In this document: positions 1-6,905 of the stretch, piece after piece
Layout of the letters: the number at the start of each line of letters is the position of its first letter
Numbering within the stretch: position 1 is the stretch's first letter
Source: Enterosoma sp964427595
GTDB lineage: Bacteria; Bacillota_I; Bacilli_A; RFN20; CAG-288
Reading direction: 5' to 3'
DNA length: 23,820 nt
NCBI GenBank assembly: GCA_964427595.1
Contig: CAYRUQ010000019.1
Span: 1-23,820, forward strand
Translations under genes and position numbers: made by a program
Notes under the pieces: generated by a model
The model's database searches: none
Told to the model about the DNA's origin: nothing
The model's input: the letters and a program-made list of their open reading frames with translations, nothing else

Positions 1-136
1 AAACTAAATAATCAAAAAATAGTTTGAACAAAAGATATGATTTACCACATCTTCTTATTCCGGTAATGACTTTAATCAAATTATTGTTCTTTCTCTTGAT
101 AAGTGCTTCAAGATAAACATCTCTCCTTATAATCAC
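1..136 (-). CDS. AAA-type ATPase (AAA_14/DUF4143-like), 5' part only
   Basis: This is the N-terminal 45 codons of a leftward gene that runs off the left edge. Translation from a GTG start gives MIIRRDVYLEAL, then residues 20-35 around LIKVITGIRRCGKSYLL. The segment GIRRCGKS is a Walker A (P-loop) ATP-binding motif. The opening (basic residues, Y-L-x-x-L-I-x-R, then I-K-V-I-T-G-I-R-R-x-G-K-S) is the standard beginning of the large prokaryotic AAA_14/DUF4143 ATPase family. That family has mostly unknown function and is common in accessory regions. The GTG (134-136) is chosen because it fits the family N-terminus and lies just behind AAGG-rich sequence. A weak TTGACG/TACAAT pair (212-217 and 191-196, spacer only 15) could be its promoter. 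Walker B, sensor and C-terminal parts are outside the window, so the family call rests on the N-terminus alone. Confidence 0.72.
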   Translation of the reverse strand, partial: MIIRRDVYLEALIKRKNNNLIKVITGIRRCGKSYLLFKLFFDYLV

Positions 137-261
137 ACCTTACCTACCTTTTCTTTAGTTAAAAAATTAACAAAGTTTATACAAGCGAAAATTGTAAATT
201 GATGCATTTTTCGTCAATAGCTTTGTATTTATGTAATCAAATATCTCTATTTTTATTTCTA

Positions 262-301
262 CAAAAAATAGCTAGCGATCTTAGGTCAATCAATCGCTAG
301 C
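262..301 (-). terminator. Intrinsic terminator-like hairpin, leftward
   Basis: Perfect 9-bp inverted repeat GCTAGCGAT (271-279) / ATCGCTAGC (293-301) with a 13-base loop. Read leftward, the stem is followed by TATTTTTTG, a typical U-tract; read rightward there is no T-run. It would end a leftward transcript coming from between 302 and about 540, yet no convincing leftward gene is visible there. Confidence 0.5.
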
Positions 302-490
302 AAAGATGGAGGTAGCCTCTTGTAATACAGGCACAGGACAAAGAGCTGTTAACTACGGTTATCATTATAAAGAAATTAAAAATCAATGCAACAAAAAAGA
401 TTTCTTTGTTTAAGACGCTAATTCTAATGGACTTTTACTAATTGAATGTTGTTATGTCCAAAATTTTATAGAAGGGGTGAAAATCTCTTA

Positions 491-518
491 ATATTGCTTG
501 AAGCAATATCGATTTTTT
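491..518 (+). terminator. Intrinsic terminator, rightward
   Basis: Stem ATATTGC (491-497) / GCAATAT (503-509) with a TTGAA loop, followed by CGATTTTTTT. It would end a short rightward transcript arising between about 302 and 490, and insulates the DUF2188-like gene from upstream reading. Confidence 0.55.
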
Positions 519-529
519 TCGATTTTTTC

Positions 530-538
530 TGCTAGAAT
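530..538 (+). promoter_or_regulatory. Possible extended -10 promoter
   Basis: TGCTAGAAT (530-538) is an extended -10 element (TGn + TAGAAT). No good -35 hexamer stands 17 bases upstream, where the sequence is the T-tract of the preceding terminator. The predicted start, near 545, would leave only a very short leader that still includes the GAGGG ribosome binding site (546-550). Confidence 0.3.
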
Positions 539-558
539 AAAATAAGAGGGCGAACATT

Positions 559-843
559 ATGGCAAAAACAGATGCGAAAAATGTTGAAACGAAAGAAGAG
601 GAAACCATCGTTGTAGAAAGCGAATCTAAAGAGGTAAATGGTCGCAAAAGCTATCATATCTCTAAGAGAGAAGAAGATGGTAAATGGCAAGTGAAACTCG
701 CCAAAGGACAACGTGCTATAAAGTTATTTAAAACTAAAGAAGAAGCAGTTGAATACACGAAGACTCTTGCCAAAAACCAAGAAGGTTATATCTTGATTCA
801 TCCTTCCAAAGGAAAGAACAAAGGTAGATTTAGCAGTAAGTAA
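559..843 (+). CDS. DUF2188-like small protein
   Basis: A 94-residue soluble, lysine-rich protein of unknown function. Residues 1-28 are a charged, probably disordered tail (K, E, V, S rich). Residues 32-94 carry the DUF2188-type fold: YHISKREEDGKWQVK, then a basic stretch, F-K-T-K-E-E-A-V-E-Y, and the end motif ILIHPSKGKNKGRF. DUF2188 proteins are typically 60-90 residues with exactly this YHV...GkW.VK...A...F.tk.eAi..a..la....g.viih...G.I pattern; no biochemical role is established for the family. The start is set by GAGGG eight bases upstream. The gene stands alone, between a terminator at 491-518 and its own terminator at 871-909. No signal peptide or membrane segment is seen. Confidence 0.8.
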   Translation: MAKTDAKNVETKEEETIVVESESKEVNGRKSYHISKREEDGKWQVKLAKGQRAIKLFKTKEEAVEYTKTLAKNQEGYILIHPSKGKNKGRFSSK

Positions 844-870
844 AAAAGTTGATTTATAAAAACATAAATT

Positions 871-909
871 AATCTGTTCCTCTTTTTGCATGTGAGGAAC
901 AGATTTTTT
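871..909 (+). terminator. Strong intrinsic terminator of the DUF2188-like gene
   Basis: Perfect 12-bp stem AATCTGTTCCTC (871-882) / GAGGAACAGATT (894-905) followed by TTTT(A). It sits 28 bases after the stop of the small gene and lies between convergent genes. Read leftward, the stem lacks a good T-tract, so its use by the leftward cyclophilin-like gene is only possible. Confidence 0.85.
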
Positions 910-983
910 ATTACTGATAAAATAAAGAGCCATTTTCTTTATATCTAGGTAAGTCTTTGGTTTCTATTATGTTTTTGAGCCAC

Positions 984-1352
984 CTAATTTGTACTAGTCA
1001 CTACACTGAGTCTTATTGTTTTAGACCTGAAAAACTCAATAAGTTGAGTAGAACTAGCTTCTATTCTTCCAATCGGAGTATAAGACCAACTATTGCTCTG
1101 ATGAAAGATGACGATCGTATCTCCTTGATAAAGCATCACATCACCGACCTTAGTCTTTATATACTTATCCTGACTAGGAAGTTTCTTTCCTAACAAGGCT
1201 AGATGTTCAAAGTCACCATAACTAGAAAACTTAAGCTCTAACTTGTTGTCGTTCTTTAAAATCAACTCCTTTAAAGAAGAAGCAGAATCATTAGATTCAA
1301 GTTTTAAAACTAATTTCTTTATAGAGTTATCAAGAACTATAGACTCACTCAT
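984..1352 (-). CDS. Cyclophilin-like fold protein
   Basis: 122 residues, no signal peptide. The central part (residues about 42-98) has the signature of the bacterial cyclophilin-like family (PF18050 type): Y-G-D-F-E-H-L-A-L-L-G-K-K-L-P-S, then K-T-K-V-G-D-V-M-L-Y-Q-G-D-T-I-V-I-F-H, then S-Y-T-P-I-G-R-I-E. These are small beta-barrel proteins resembling cyclophilins but lacking proven prolyl isomerase activity; many lie beside oxidoreductases or hydrolases. The start ATG overlaps the hydrolase stop by four bases (ATGA, 1349-1352) and has no strong ribosome binding site of its own, so translation is probably coupled. Both genes should be controlled from the MerR-type promoter near 2346-2376. 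The biochemical role is unknown; a function in the same stress or detoxification response as the hydrolase is inference. Confidence 0.75.
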   Translation of the reverse strand: MSESIVLDNSIKKLVLKLESNDSASSLKELILKNDNKLELKFSSYGDFEHLALLGKKLPSQDKYIKTKVGDVMLYQGDTIVIFHQSNSWSYTPIGRIEASSTQLIEFFRSKTIRLSVVTSTN

Positions 1353-2311
1353 ACATGCTTATAAATGAAGTCTTTGATCTCTTCAAACGGAATGACATCC
1401 ACTTTATCATACAAATCAGTATGAACAGCGTCTTTGATAAGAAGGAGTTTCTTATTATCACCTTTCAATTCTTTAAAAGTGTCTTTGCTGAAATAAACCG
1501 AATGAGCTTTCTCACCATGAATGACTAAGACGGCGCTTCTTATCTCAGAAATATAGGTCAAAGAAGGAGTGTTGATTAAAGAAAGAGAAGAGGTGAGATT
1601 AAATCCCTCAGTAGAATTTAAAGAACGGGGATGATAGCCTCTTTCTGTTCTGTAGTAGTCATAATAATCTTTGACAAAGAAAGGGGCATCCTCAGGTAAA
1701 GGATCAACTACCCCACCTGTCCTCTTGTAATTGTGGTTCTTATAATCGATATTTCTTTGTTCATTTAATTCTTCTTTCATCTTATAGATTTCTTCTTCGT
1801 TATAAGCATCAAAGTATCCGTAATGAGAGACTCTCGACATGTTATACATCGTTGAGGTGATCGTGACTTTGATTCTAGTATCGATAGAAGCGGTGTTTAA
1901 AGCCATTCCTCCCCAACCACAGATACCGAGGATACAGATTTTATCTTGATCAACATCATCTCTTGAGATCAGATAATCAACCGCCGCTTGAAAATCTTCA
2001 GTGTTGATATCAACTGAGGCGATGTTTCTAGGAAATCCAGAACTCTCGCCGGTGAAAGAAGGATCAAAAGCGATAGTGAGAAAACCCATGCTAGCTAACT
2101 TTTGAGCATATAAACCACTGCATTGTTCTTTATTAGCCCCATAAGGACCAGAGATAGCGATACCGATAAGTTTTCCTGTCGCTCCTTTAGGTTTATATAA
2201 ATCAGCAACTAAGTTGATTCCAAACCTATTAGTGAAAGAAACCTTACTATATTCGACACTCTCATCTTTAGGGAAAGTCTTATCCCACGAACTATTGATA
2301 TCTACTTTCAT
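1349..2311 (-). CDS. Alpha/beta hydrolase, dienelactone hydrolase-like
   Basis: 320 residues, cytosolic, alpha/beta hydrolase fold. The nucleophile elbow reads ILGICGWGGMAL, so the nucleophile position is Cys131 rather than Ser, as in dienelactone hydrolases and the YcjY-like group. A late catalytic histidine is visible in KDAVHTDLYDK (His297), and IHGEKAH (from His265) is the usual loop carrying the acid. The core runs from the strand VSFTNRFGINLVADLYKP through GFLTIAFDPSFTGESSG. The start is placed at the internal ATG at 2311 because AAAGGAGG lies four bases upstream; an in-frame ATG 36 bases further up would put that ribosome binding site inside the coding region. It is the first gene of a two-gene unit with the cyclophilin-like gene and diverges from the MerR regulator, which probably activates it. 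The substrate cannot be told from sequence. Confidence 0.82.
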   Translation of the reverse strand: MKVDINSSWDKTFPKDESVEYSKVSFTNRFGINLVADLYKPKGATGKLIGIAISGPYGANKEQCSGLYAQKLASMGFLTIAFDPSFTGESSGFPRNIASVDINTEDFQAAVDYLISRDDVDQDKICILGICGWGGMALNTASIDTRIKVTITSTMYNMSRVSHYGYFDAYNEEEIYKMKEELNEQRNIDYKNHNYKRTGGVVDPLPEDAPFFVKDYYDYYRTERGYHPRSLNSTEGFNLTSSLSLINTPSLTYISEIRSAVLVIHGEKAHSVYFSKDTFKELKGDNKKLLLIKDAVHTDLYDKVDVIPFEEIKDFIYKHV

Positions 2312-2345
2312 ATTTCCTCCTTTGACCACTGATAGTGGTATCATC

Positions 2346-2376
2346 AATATAGAACCTAAAGTTAACTTTAGGTCAA
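2346..2376 (-). promoter_or_regulatory. MerR-type promoter with 19-bp spacer and operator
   Basis: Leftward -35 TTGACC (2371-2376) and -10 TATATT (2346-2351) are separated by 19 bases, too long for unaided RNA polymerase. Within and around the spacer lies the perfect palindrome ACCTAAAGTTAACTTTAGGT (2354-2373). This geometry is the hallmark of MerR-family promoters, where the regulator untwists the DNA to align the two elements. It drives the hydrolase and cyclophilin-like genes. On the other strand TTGACC (2322-2327) with TATAGA (2348-2353) or AATATA (2346-2351) could serve merR, placing the palindrome near its transcription start for autoregulation. Confidence 0.85.
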
Positions 2377-2398
2377 GAACTATTTTTAGGAGTCAAGT

Positions 2399-2845
2399 AT
2401 GGAATACACAATCTCAGAAGTATCAAAGAAAACAAGTCTTCCTATCTCTACTATCCGCTACTATGATAAGCTCGGTCTTTTAGTTGATTTGAAGAAGAAA
2501 AACGGAATCAGGAAATTCACCGATAAAGACTTAGCCTCTCTTTATGTGATCGAATGTTTGAAGAAATCAAACCTTGAACTCTCTGAGATAAAAGAGTTCA
2601 TGAAGCTAGTTAACTTAGGAGATGAAACACTTGAAGACAGAAGAAACTTCTTCATAAAACAGCAAGAAAAGATAGAAAACAAGCTCAAAGAACTAGAAGA
2701 AGTTTTAAATCTAGTCAAATACAAGTGTTGGTATTATCAAAAAGCAGTTGAACTAGGTAGTGAAAAGAAATTAGAGTGTGAGATAGACTCTCTTTTAACA
2801 CCTGAGATAAAAGAGATACTACCTCCTTATATGAAAAACAGATAA
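2399..2845 (+). CDS. MerR family transcriptional regulator
   Basis: 148 residues. Residues 1-70 form the winged helix-turn-helix of the MerR family: YTISEVSKKTSLPISTIRYYDKLGLL is the recognition segment, with the family's R-Y-Y-D-K-x-G-L-L, followed by the wing (NGIRKFTDKDL). Residues about 75-110 are a long lysine/glutamate coiled coil used for dimerisation, and the tail KYKCWYYQKAVELGSEKKLE is typical of the stress-responsive MerR/NmlR/AdhR-like branch. Cysteines occur in ECLKK, YKCWYY and LECEI; whether any is a sensor is unknown. AGGAG (2388-2392) six bases before ATG fixes the start. It diverges from the hydrolase, and its probable operator is the palindrome at 2354-2373. The inducer is unknown. 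Its end is seven bases from the antisense tRNA gene. Confidence 0.88.
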   Translation: MEYTISEVSKKTSLPISTIRYYDKLGLLVDLKKKNGIRKFTDKDLASLYVIECLKKSNLELSEIKEFMKLVNLGDETLEDRRNFFIKQQEKIENKLKELEEVLNLVKYKCWYYQKAVELGSEKKLECEIDSLLTPEIKEILPPYMKNR

Positions 2846-2851
2846 CAAAAA

Positions 2852-2922
2852 AGCAGCCAACGGGAATCGAACCCGCATATACAGCTTGGGAAGCTGTCGT
2901 TCTACCACTGAACTATGGCTGC
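2852..2922 (-). tRNA. tRNA-Gly(CCC)
   Basis: Leftward cloverleaf: acceptor GCAGCCA / TGGCTGC fully paired, D arm GTTC-AGTGGTA-GAAC, anticodon stem ACAGC / GCTGT with loop TTCCCAA (anticodon CCC, complement of GGG at 2888-2890), T arm CGGGT-TCGATTC-CCGTT. The discriminator base is T, as usual for bacterial tRNA-Gly. CCA is not encoded; six T residues follow directly (2847-2852 on this strand) and may double as a termination signal. It lies 53 bases after the rpoC stop on the same strand, so it may be part of the rpoBC transcript. Confidence 0.93.
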
Positions 2923-2926
2923 AAGA

Positions 2927-2946
2927 AAGCTCCCCGAAGGGAGCTT
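2927..2946. terminator. UUCG-loop hairpin between rpoC and tRNA-Gly
   Basis: Perfect 8-bp stem AAGCTCCC / GGGAGCTT. Read leftward the loop is TTCG, an unusually stable tetraloop, but only TCTTGC follows, so it may be a processing site or a leaky terminator before the tRNA. Read rightward it is followed by ATTTTGTTT and could end the merR transcript. Confidence 0.6.
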
Positions 2947-2975
2947 ATTTTGTTTAATTGAAATTATTTGACTGA

Positions 2976-5900
2976 TTATTGAATCAAGTGTTTACCAGAG
3001 AAATCTTCTTCTTTGGTCTCAAAGCCAGGAAGCTCGATAAGTCCAGTACCAGCCGGGATCAATTTACCGATCATGACATTTTCTTTCAGACCAGTAAGAT
3101 GATCTTCTTTGCCCTTGATAGCCGCATCGGTCAAGACACGAGTGGTCTCTTGGAAGGAAGCAGAGGAGAGGAAGCTATCAGTATCAAGAGCAGCTTTGGT
3201 GATACCCATGACGACCGGTCTTCCGACAGCAGGTTTACCATCATGAAGGAGGATTTTTCTATTCTCTTCAGTGAAGTAATTGATGCTGACTTTCTGACCA
3301 GGGAGCATATCAGTGTCACCAGAGTTGATGATGATGAGACGATTGGTCATCTGTTTGACGATGATCTCAAGATGCTTATCAGCGATAGCGATACCGTTTG
3401 AAGCATAAACGGCTTTGACTTCTTTGATCAAGTAGTTTCTGATCGTAGTCAAGTCGGTGCAGTCAAGCAAGTCTTTAGGATTGATATGACCTTTAGTCAA
3501 AGCTTGACCAGCCTTGACTTCTTGTCCTTCATAGACGGCAGGGACGGAGTTGGGATAAGAAGTGAAAGTCTTCTCTTCTAACTCGTTAGTGATGACGAAG
3601 ACATGTCTTAACCCTTGCTCAGTGATCTTAGTGACAGTACCTCTGATCGTGGTAATCAAAGCGGAATCCTTGACCTTCGGATTTCTGACTTCCAAGAGCT
3701 CTTGGACACGAGGAAGACCGGTGGTGATATCTTTCTGACCAGCGACACCACCAGTATGGAAGTTCTTCAAGGTCAACTGAGTACCAGGTTCGCCGATTGA
3801 TTGAGCAGCCATGATACCGACAGTATCACCGATCTGGGCGATTTCACCAGTGGCTAAGTTTCTTCCGTAGCAACGGACGCAGACGCCATCAGTGGACTCA
3901 CAGGTGAGGACAGAGCGGATCTCGACTTCAGTGATACCAGCTTTGACGATTCTATCAGCGATATCCTCGTCGATGAATTGATTAGCGTCGGCTAATAACT
4001 CACCAGTTTCATGATTGATGATCTCATGCATCGCATATCTTCCGACTAAGCGGTCATATAAAGAGGAGATGAGCTCGTTGTTATCATCTCTAAGCTCTCT
4101 GACGATGATTCCATGGTCACAATGGCAATCCTCTTCACGGATGACCATGTTATGAGAAACATCGACGAGTCTTCTAGTCAAGTAACCGGAGTCAGCGGTC
4201 TTCAAGGCGGTATCAGAACCATTCTTTCTTGTACCATGAGTAGACTTGAAGTATTCAGAGACTGATAAACCATCAGCGTAGCAAGAAGTGACAGGCACCT
4301 CGATAGCACGACCGGTGGAGTCAAGCATACAACCCTTCATACCGATCAGCTGCATGTAGTTATCTTTCGAACCTCTAGCACCAGATTCCATCATCATGAA
4401 CATCGGGTTTCTAGGGGCAGATTTCATACGCTCAGTAAGCAACTTACTGATAGGTCCATCCTTGAGGTTGTTCCAAGTGTTGATGACAGTATTATGTCTC
4501 TCTTCATCAGTATAGAAACCTAAGGTGTAGTTGTCGTTGATCGTATTGACGGTGTTCTGACCTTCAGTATAAAGTTCTTTTCTACCGACGAGAGGTGAGA
4601 TGTCATCAAGGGAGATGGTAAGACCAGACTTGGTGCAGTATTCGAAGCCTTGATTCTTGAAGAGATCCATGATCTCAGCAGTCTTGATAGCTCCATAGCG
4701 ACGGAAGACAAAGTCCATCATCGTCTGGATGCCCTTCTTATCGATAGGAGAACGTAAAGGTTGGAGATGAGCATATTCCTTTAAAGGATTGAAATCGTCA
4801 CCTTGCTTAAATCCGTTATTCAAACAGAAATCATAAGCTTCTTTTAAAGTGACGAAGAAGGAATCAGGTGTAGCGATGAAGTTTTGAGAGAATGACTTCT
4901 TATCACCGATGACCGGGAAGTTGATATAAGGGAAGTCAGCAGGGAAGATCGAGTTGAAGATCAACTTACCAGTGGTGGTCAAGATATAAGAATTCTCTTG
5001 TTTAGCAGTTAAACAGGTCTTTCCTAAGGATTTACCAGGGACATAGATTCTGGTTCTTAAAGAGAGGAGACCATTCTGATAAGTGAGGATGGCAGTATCA
5101 GGATCAGAGAAGACTTTTCCTTCGTATTGTTTATAGCTTTCGAATTTCAAAGCCATCTCTTCATCACCACGTTTACGATAGTATCTAGCATACATATCGT
5201 CAGTGGCGAAATCATCTTCGAGAGTTAGATAGTAGTTCCCGAAGATCATGTCCTGAGAAGGAACACAGATCGGCTTACCATCAGAAGGTTTGAGGATGTT
5301 TCTGTTAGCTAACATCAAGCTCATAGCTTCAGCTTGGGCTTTTCTAGAGAGAGGAACATGAACAGCCATTTGGTCACCATCGAAGTCAGCGTTGAAGCCA
5401 GGGCAGACTAAAGGATGAAGTCTGATAGCTTTACCATCAATCAAGATGGGACGGAAAGCCTGGATACCTAAACGGTGCAAAGTAGGAGCACGGTTTAAGA
5501 GAACAGGATGATCAACGACGATCTTATCGATAGCATCATAGACACGAGGATCTTGTTTAGCGATTAATTCATCAGCTTGTTTCTGAGAGGTGACTCCTGA
5601 TTCAGGATTGGAGATGAGTTCATGAGCGATGAAAGGACGGAAGAGTTGAACAGCCATCTCACGAGGAAGACCGCACTCATCCATATTGAGTTCAGGTCCG
5701 ACAGCGATGACTGAACGACCAGAGTAGTCAACTCTCTTACCTAAGAGATTTTGGCGGAAACGACCTTGTTTACCTTTTAAAGTGGAGGAGAGAGACTTTA
5801 AGACATTACCGGAAGAAGAAGCAGAAGGCTTATTACGGCGCTCGTTGTCGATCAAAGCATCAACAGCTTCTTGAAGCATACGCTTCTCGTTGATCATGAT

Positions 5901-6893
5901 GACATTAGGAGCGTGTTCTTCTTGCTCTCTCTTGAGACGGTTGTTCTTGATGATGACTTGACGATAGAGATCATTCAAATCAGAAGTAGCATAACGACCA
6001 CCATCAAGTTGCATCATCGGACGGAGATCAGGAGGTATGACAGGGACGACAGTCAAGACCATCCACTCCGGTTTGATACCGGAGACTTTGAAGGACTCTA
6101 AGACCTCAAGTCTCTTGATGGCCTTGATTCTCTTCTGGTTCTTATCACCGGAAGATTCCTTTAAGTCGAGAGTGACATCCTGAATCTCTTTATCCAAATC
6201 GATATCTTTAAGAAGCTTTAAAACAGCTTCAGCACCGATTCCAAAGGTGGCACCAGTATACTTGGTGACAAACTTGGAGATGGTGAAGAAATCGAAGGGT
6301 TGATTACGTTTACGGCTCAAGGCGATGAAAGTCTGAGCTTTGACATAATCCATCGAGCCTTCTTCGATCAGTCCAGCTTCTAAGATCTCTTTTTCGATGA
6401 CAGCAGATAAGACTTCACGACCGGTCTTTTCATCTAAGACCTGACGATAAGTGAGGATCTTAGAGATGCCAGGATTGGTGACGATATGAGAGACGAAGTA
6501 GACGACTTCTTCTAACTGCTTAGGAGGGATACCTAAGACTAAGCTCATCTTGGAGGGAGTACCCTTGACATACCAGATGTGGGTGCAAGGGAAAGCGAGG
6601 TTGATATAACCCATCCTCTCTCTTCTGACAGCTTTTAAAGTGACTTCGACACCGCACTTCTCACAGACTTTGCCGGAGAAAGAGCGTTTCTTATAACGAC
6701 CGCAATGGCACTCGTAATCTTTGACAGGACCGAAGATCTTCTCGCAGAAAAGACCATCGGGTTCCGGTTTTTGGGAGCGGTAGTTGATCGTCTCAGGCTT
6801 GGTGACTTCACCACTGCCCCAGGAACGGATCTCCTCAGGGCTAGCCAGACCGATTTTGATATAACTCAGTTTATTGAGATCAAGTGATGACAT
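2976..6893 (-). CDS. rpoC: RNA polymerase subunit beta'
   Basis: 1305 residues, the catalytic-site subunit of RNA polymerase. The N-terminal zinc site is C62-x-C64 ... C77-x2-C80 (ECHCGRYKK, VCEKCGVEV). The Mg-binding active-site motif NADFDGDQ starts at residue 501 (Asp503, 505, 507). The bridge-helix region (ESGARGSKDNYMQLIGMKG) and trigger-loop region (AQSIGEPGTQLTLKNFHTGGVAG) follow. The second zinc site uses the EEDCHCDHG segment and CESTDGVCVRCYGRN. The start has GAGGAGG seven bases upstream. It begins 12 bases after the rpoB stop, so the two subunits are co-translated from one message. It is about a hundred residues longer than the Bacillus subtilis protein. Codon choice (ATC, GTC, AAG) is that of a highly expressed gene. 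Confidence 0.98.
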   Translation of the reverse strand: MSSLDLNKLSYIKIGLASPEEIRSWGSGEVTKPETINYRSQKPEPDGLFCEKIFGPVKDYECHCGRYKKRSFSGKVCEKCGVEVTLKAVRRERMGYINLAFPCTHIWYVKGTPSKMSLVLGIPPKQLEEVVYFVSHIVTNPGISKILTYRQVLDEKTGREVLSAVIEKEILEAGLIEEGSMDYVKAQTFIALSRKRNQPFDFFTISKFVTKYTGATFGIGAEAVLKLLKDIDLDKEIQDVTLDLKESSGDKNQKRIKAIKRLEVLESFKVSGIKPEWMVLTVVPVIPPDLRPMMQLDGGRYATSDLNDLYRQVIIKNNRLKREQEEHAPNVIMINEKRMLQEAVDALIDNERRNKPSASSSGNVLKSLSSTLKGKQGRFRQNLLGKRVDYSGRSVIAVGPELNMDECGLPREMAVQLFRPFIAHELISNPESGVTSQKQADELIAKQDPRVYDAIDKIVVDHPVLLNRAPTLHRLGIQAFRPILIDGKAIRLHPLVCPGFNADFDGDQMAVHVPLSRKAQAEAMSLMLANRNILKPSDGKPICVPSQDMIFGNYYLTLEDDFATDDMYARYYRKRGDEEMALKFESYKQYEGKVFSDPDTAILTYQNGLLSLRTRIYVPGKSLGKTCLTAKQENSYILTTTGKLIFNSIFPADFPYINFPVIGDKKSFSQNFIATPDSFFVTLKEAYDFCLNNGFKQGDDFNPLKEYAHLQPLRSPIDKKGIQTMMDFVFRRYGAIKTAEIMDLFKNQGFEYCTKSGLTISLDDISPLVGRKELYTEGQNTVNTINDNYTLGFYTDEERHNTVINTWNNLKDGPISKLLTERMKSAPRNPMFMMMESGARGSKDNYMQLIGMKGCMLDSTGRAIEVPVTSCYADGLSVSEYFKSTHGTRKNGSDTALKTADSGYLTRRLVDVSHNMVIREEDCHCDHGIIVRELRDDNNELISSLYDRLVGRYAMHEIINHETGELLADANQFIDEDIADRIVKAGITEVEIRSVLTCESTDGVCVRCYGRNLATGEIAQIGDTVGIMAAQSIGEPGTQLTLKNFHTGGVAGQKDITTGLPRVQELLEVRNPKVKDSALITTIRGTVTKITEQGLRHVFVITNELEEKTFTSYPNSVPAVYEGQEVKAGQALTKGHINPKDLLDCTDLTTIRNYLIKEVKAVYASNGIAIADKHLEIIVKQMTNRLIIINSGDTDMLPGQKVSINYFTEENRKILLHDGKPAVGRPVVMGITKAALDTDSFLSSASFQETTRVLTDAAIKGKEDHLTGLKENVMIGKLIPAGTGLIELPGFETKEEDFSGKHLIQ

Positions 6894-6905
6894 TTTCCGA
6901 CCTCC

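Larger units (their letters stand above)
137..558. other. AT-rich gap of 422 bp without a convincing gene
   Basis: The stretch between the ATPase start and the DUF2188-like gene is visibly AT-richer than the rest. It contains a leftward terminator-like hairpin (262-301), a rightward one (491-518), and a possible promoter for the next gene (533-538). The only open frame of note is a 35-codon rightward one (306-413, beginning MEVASCNTGTGQ). It has no good ribosome binding site and no recognised family, and its start abuts the hairpin. It may be a remnant of a decayed gene. Nothing else was supported on either strand. Confidence 0.6.

Noticed and set aside
957..1193. Open frame of 78 codons, rightward
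   Set aside because: It lies antisense to the cyclophilin-like gene, has no ribosome binding site and an irregular composition; a shadow frame.
2312..2347. Upstream in-frame ATG codons for the hydrolase
   Set aside because: They would place the AAAGGAGG ribosome binding site inside the gene and the start next to the promoter -10.
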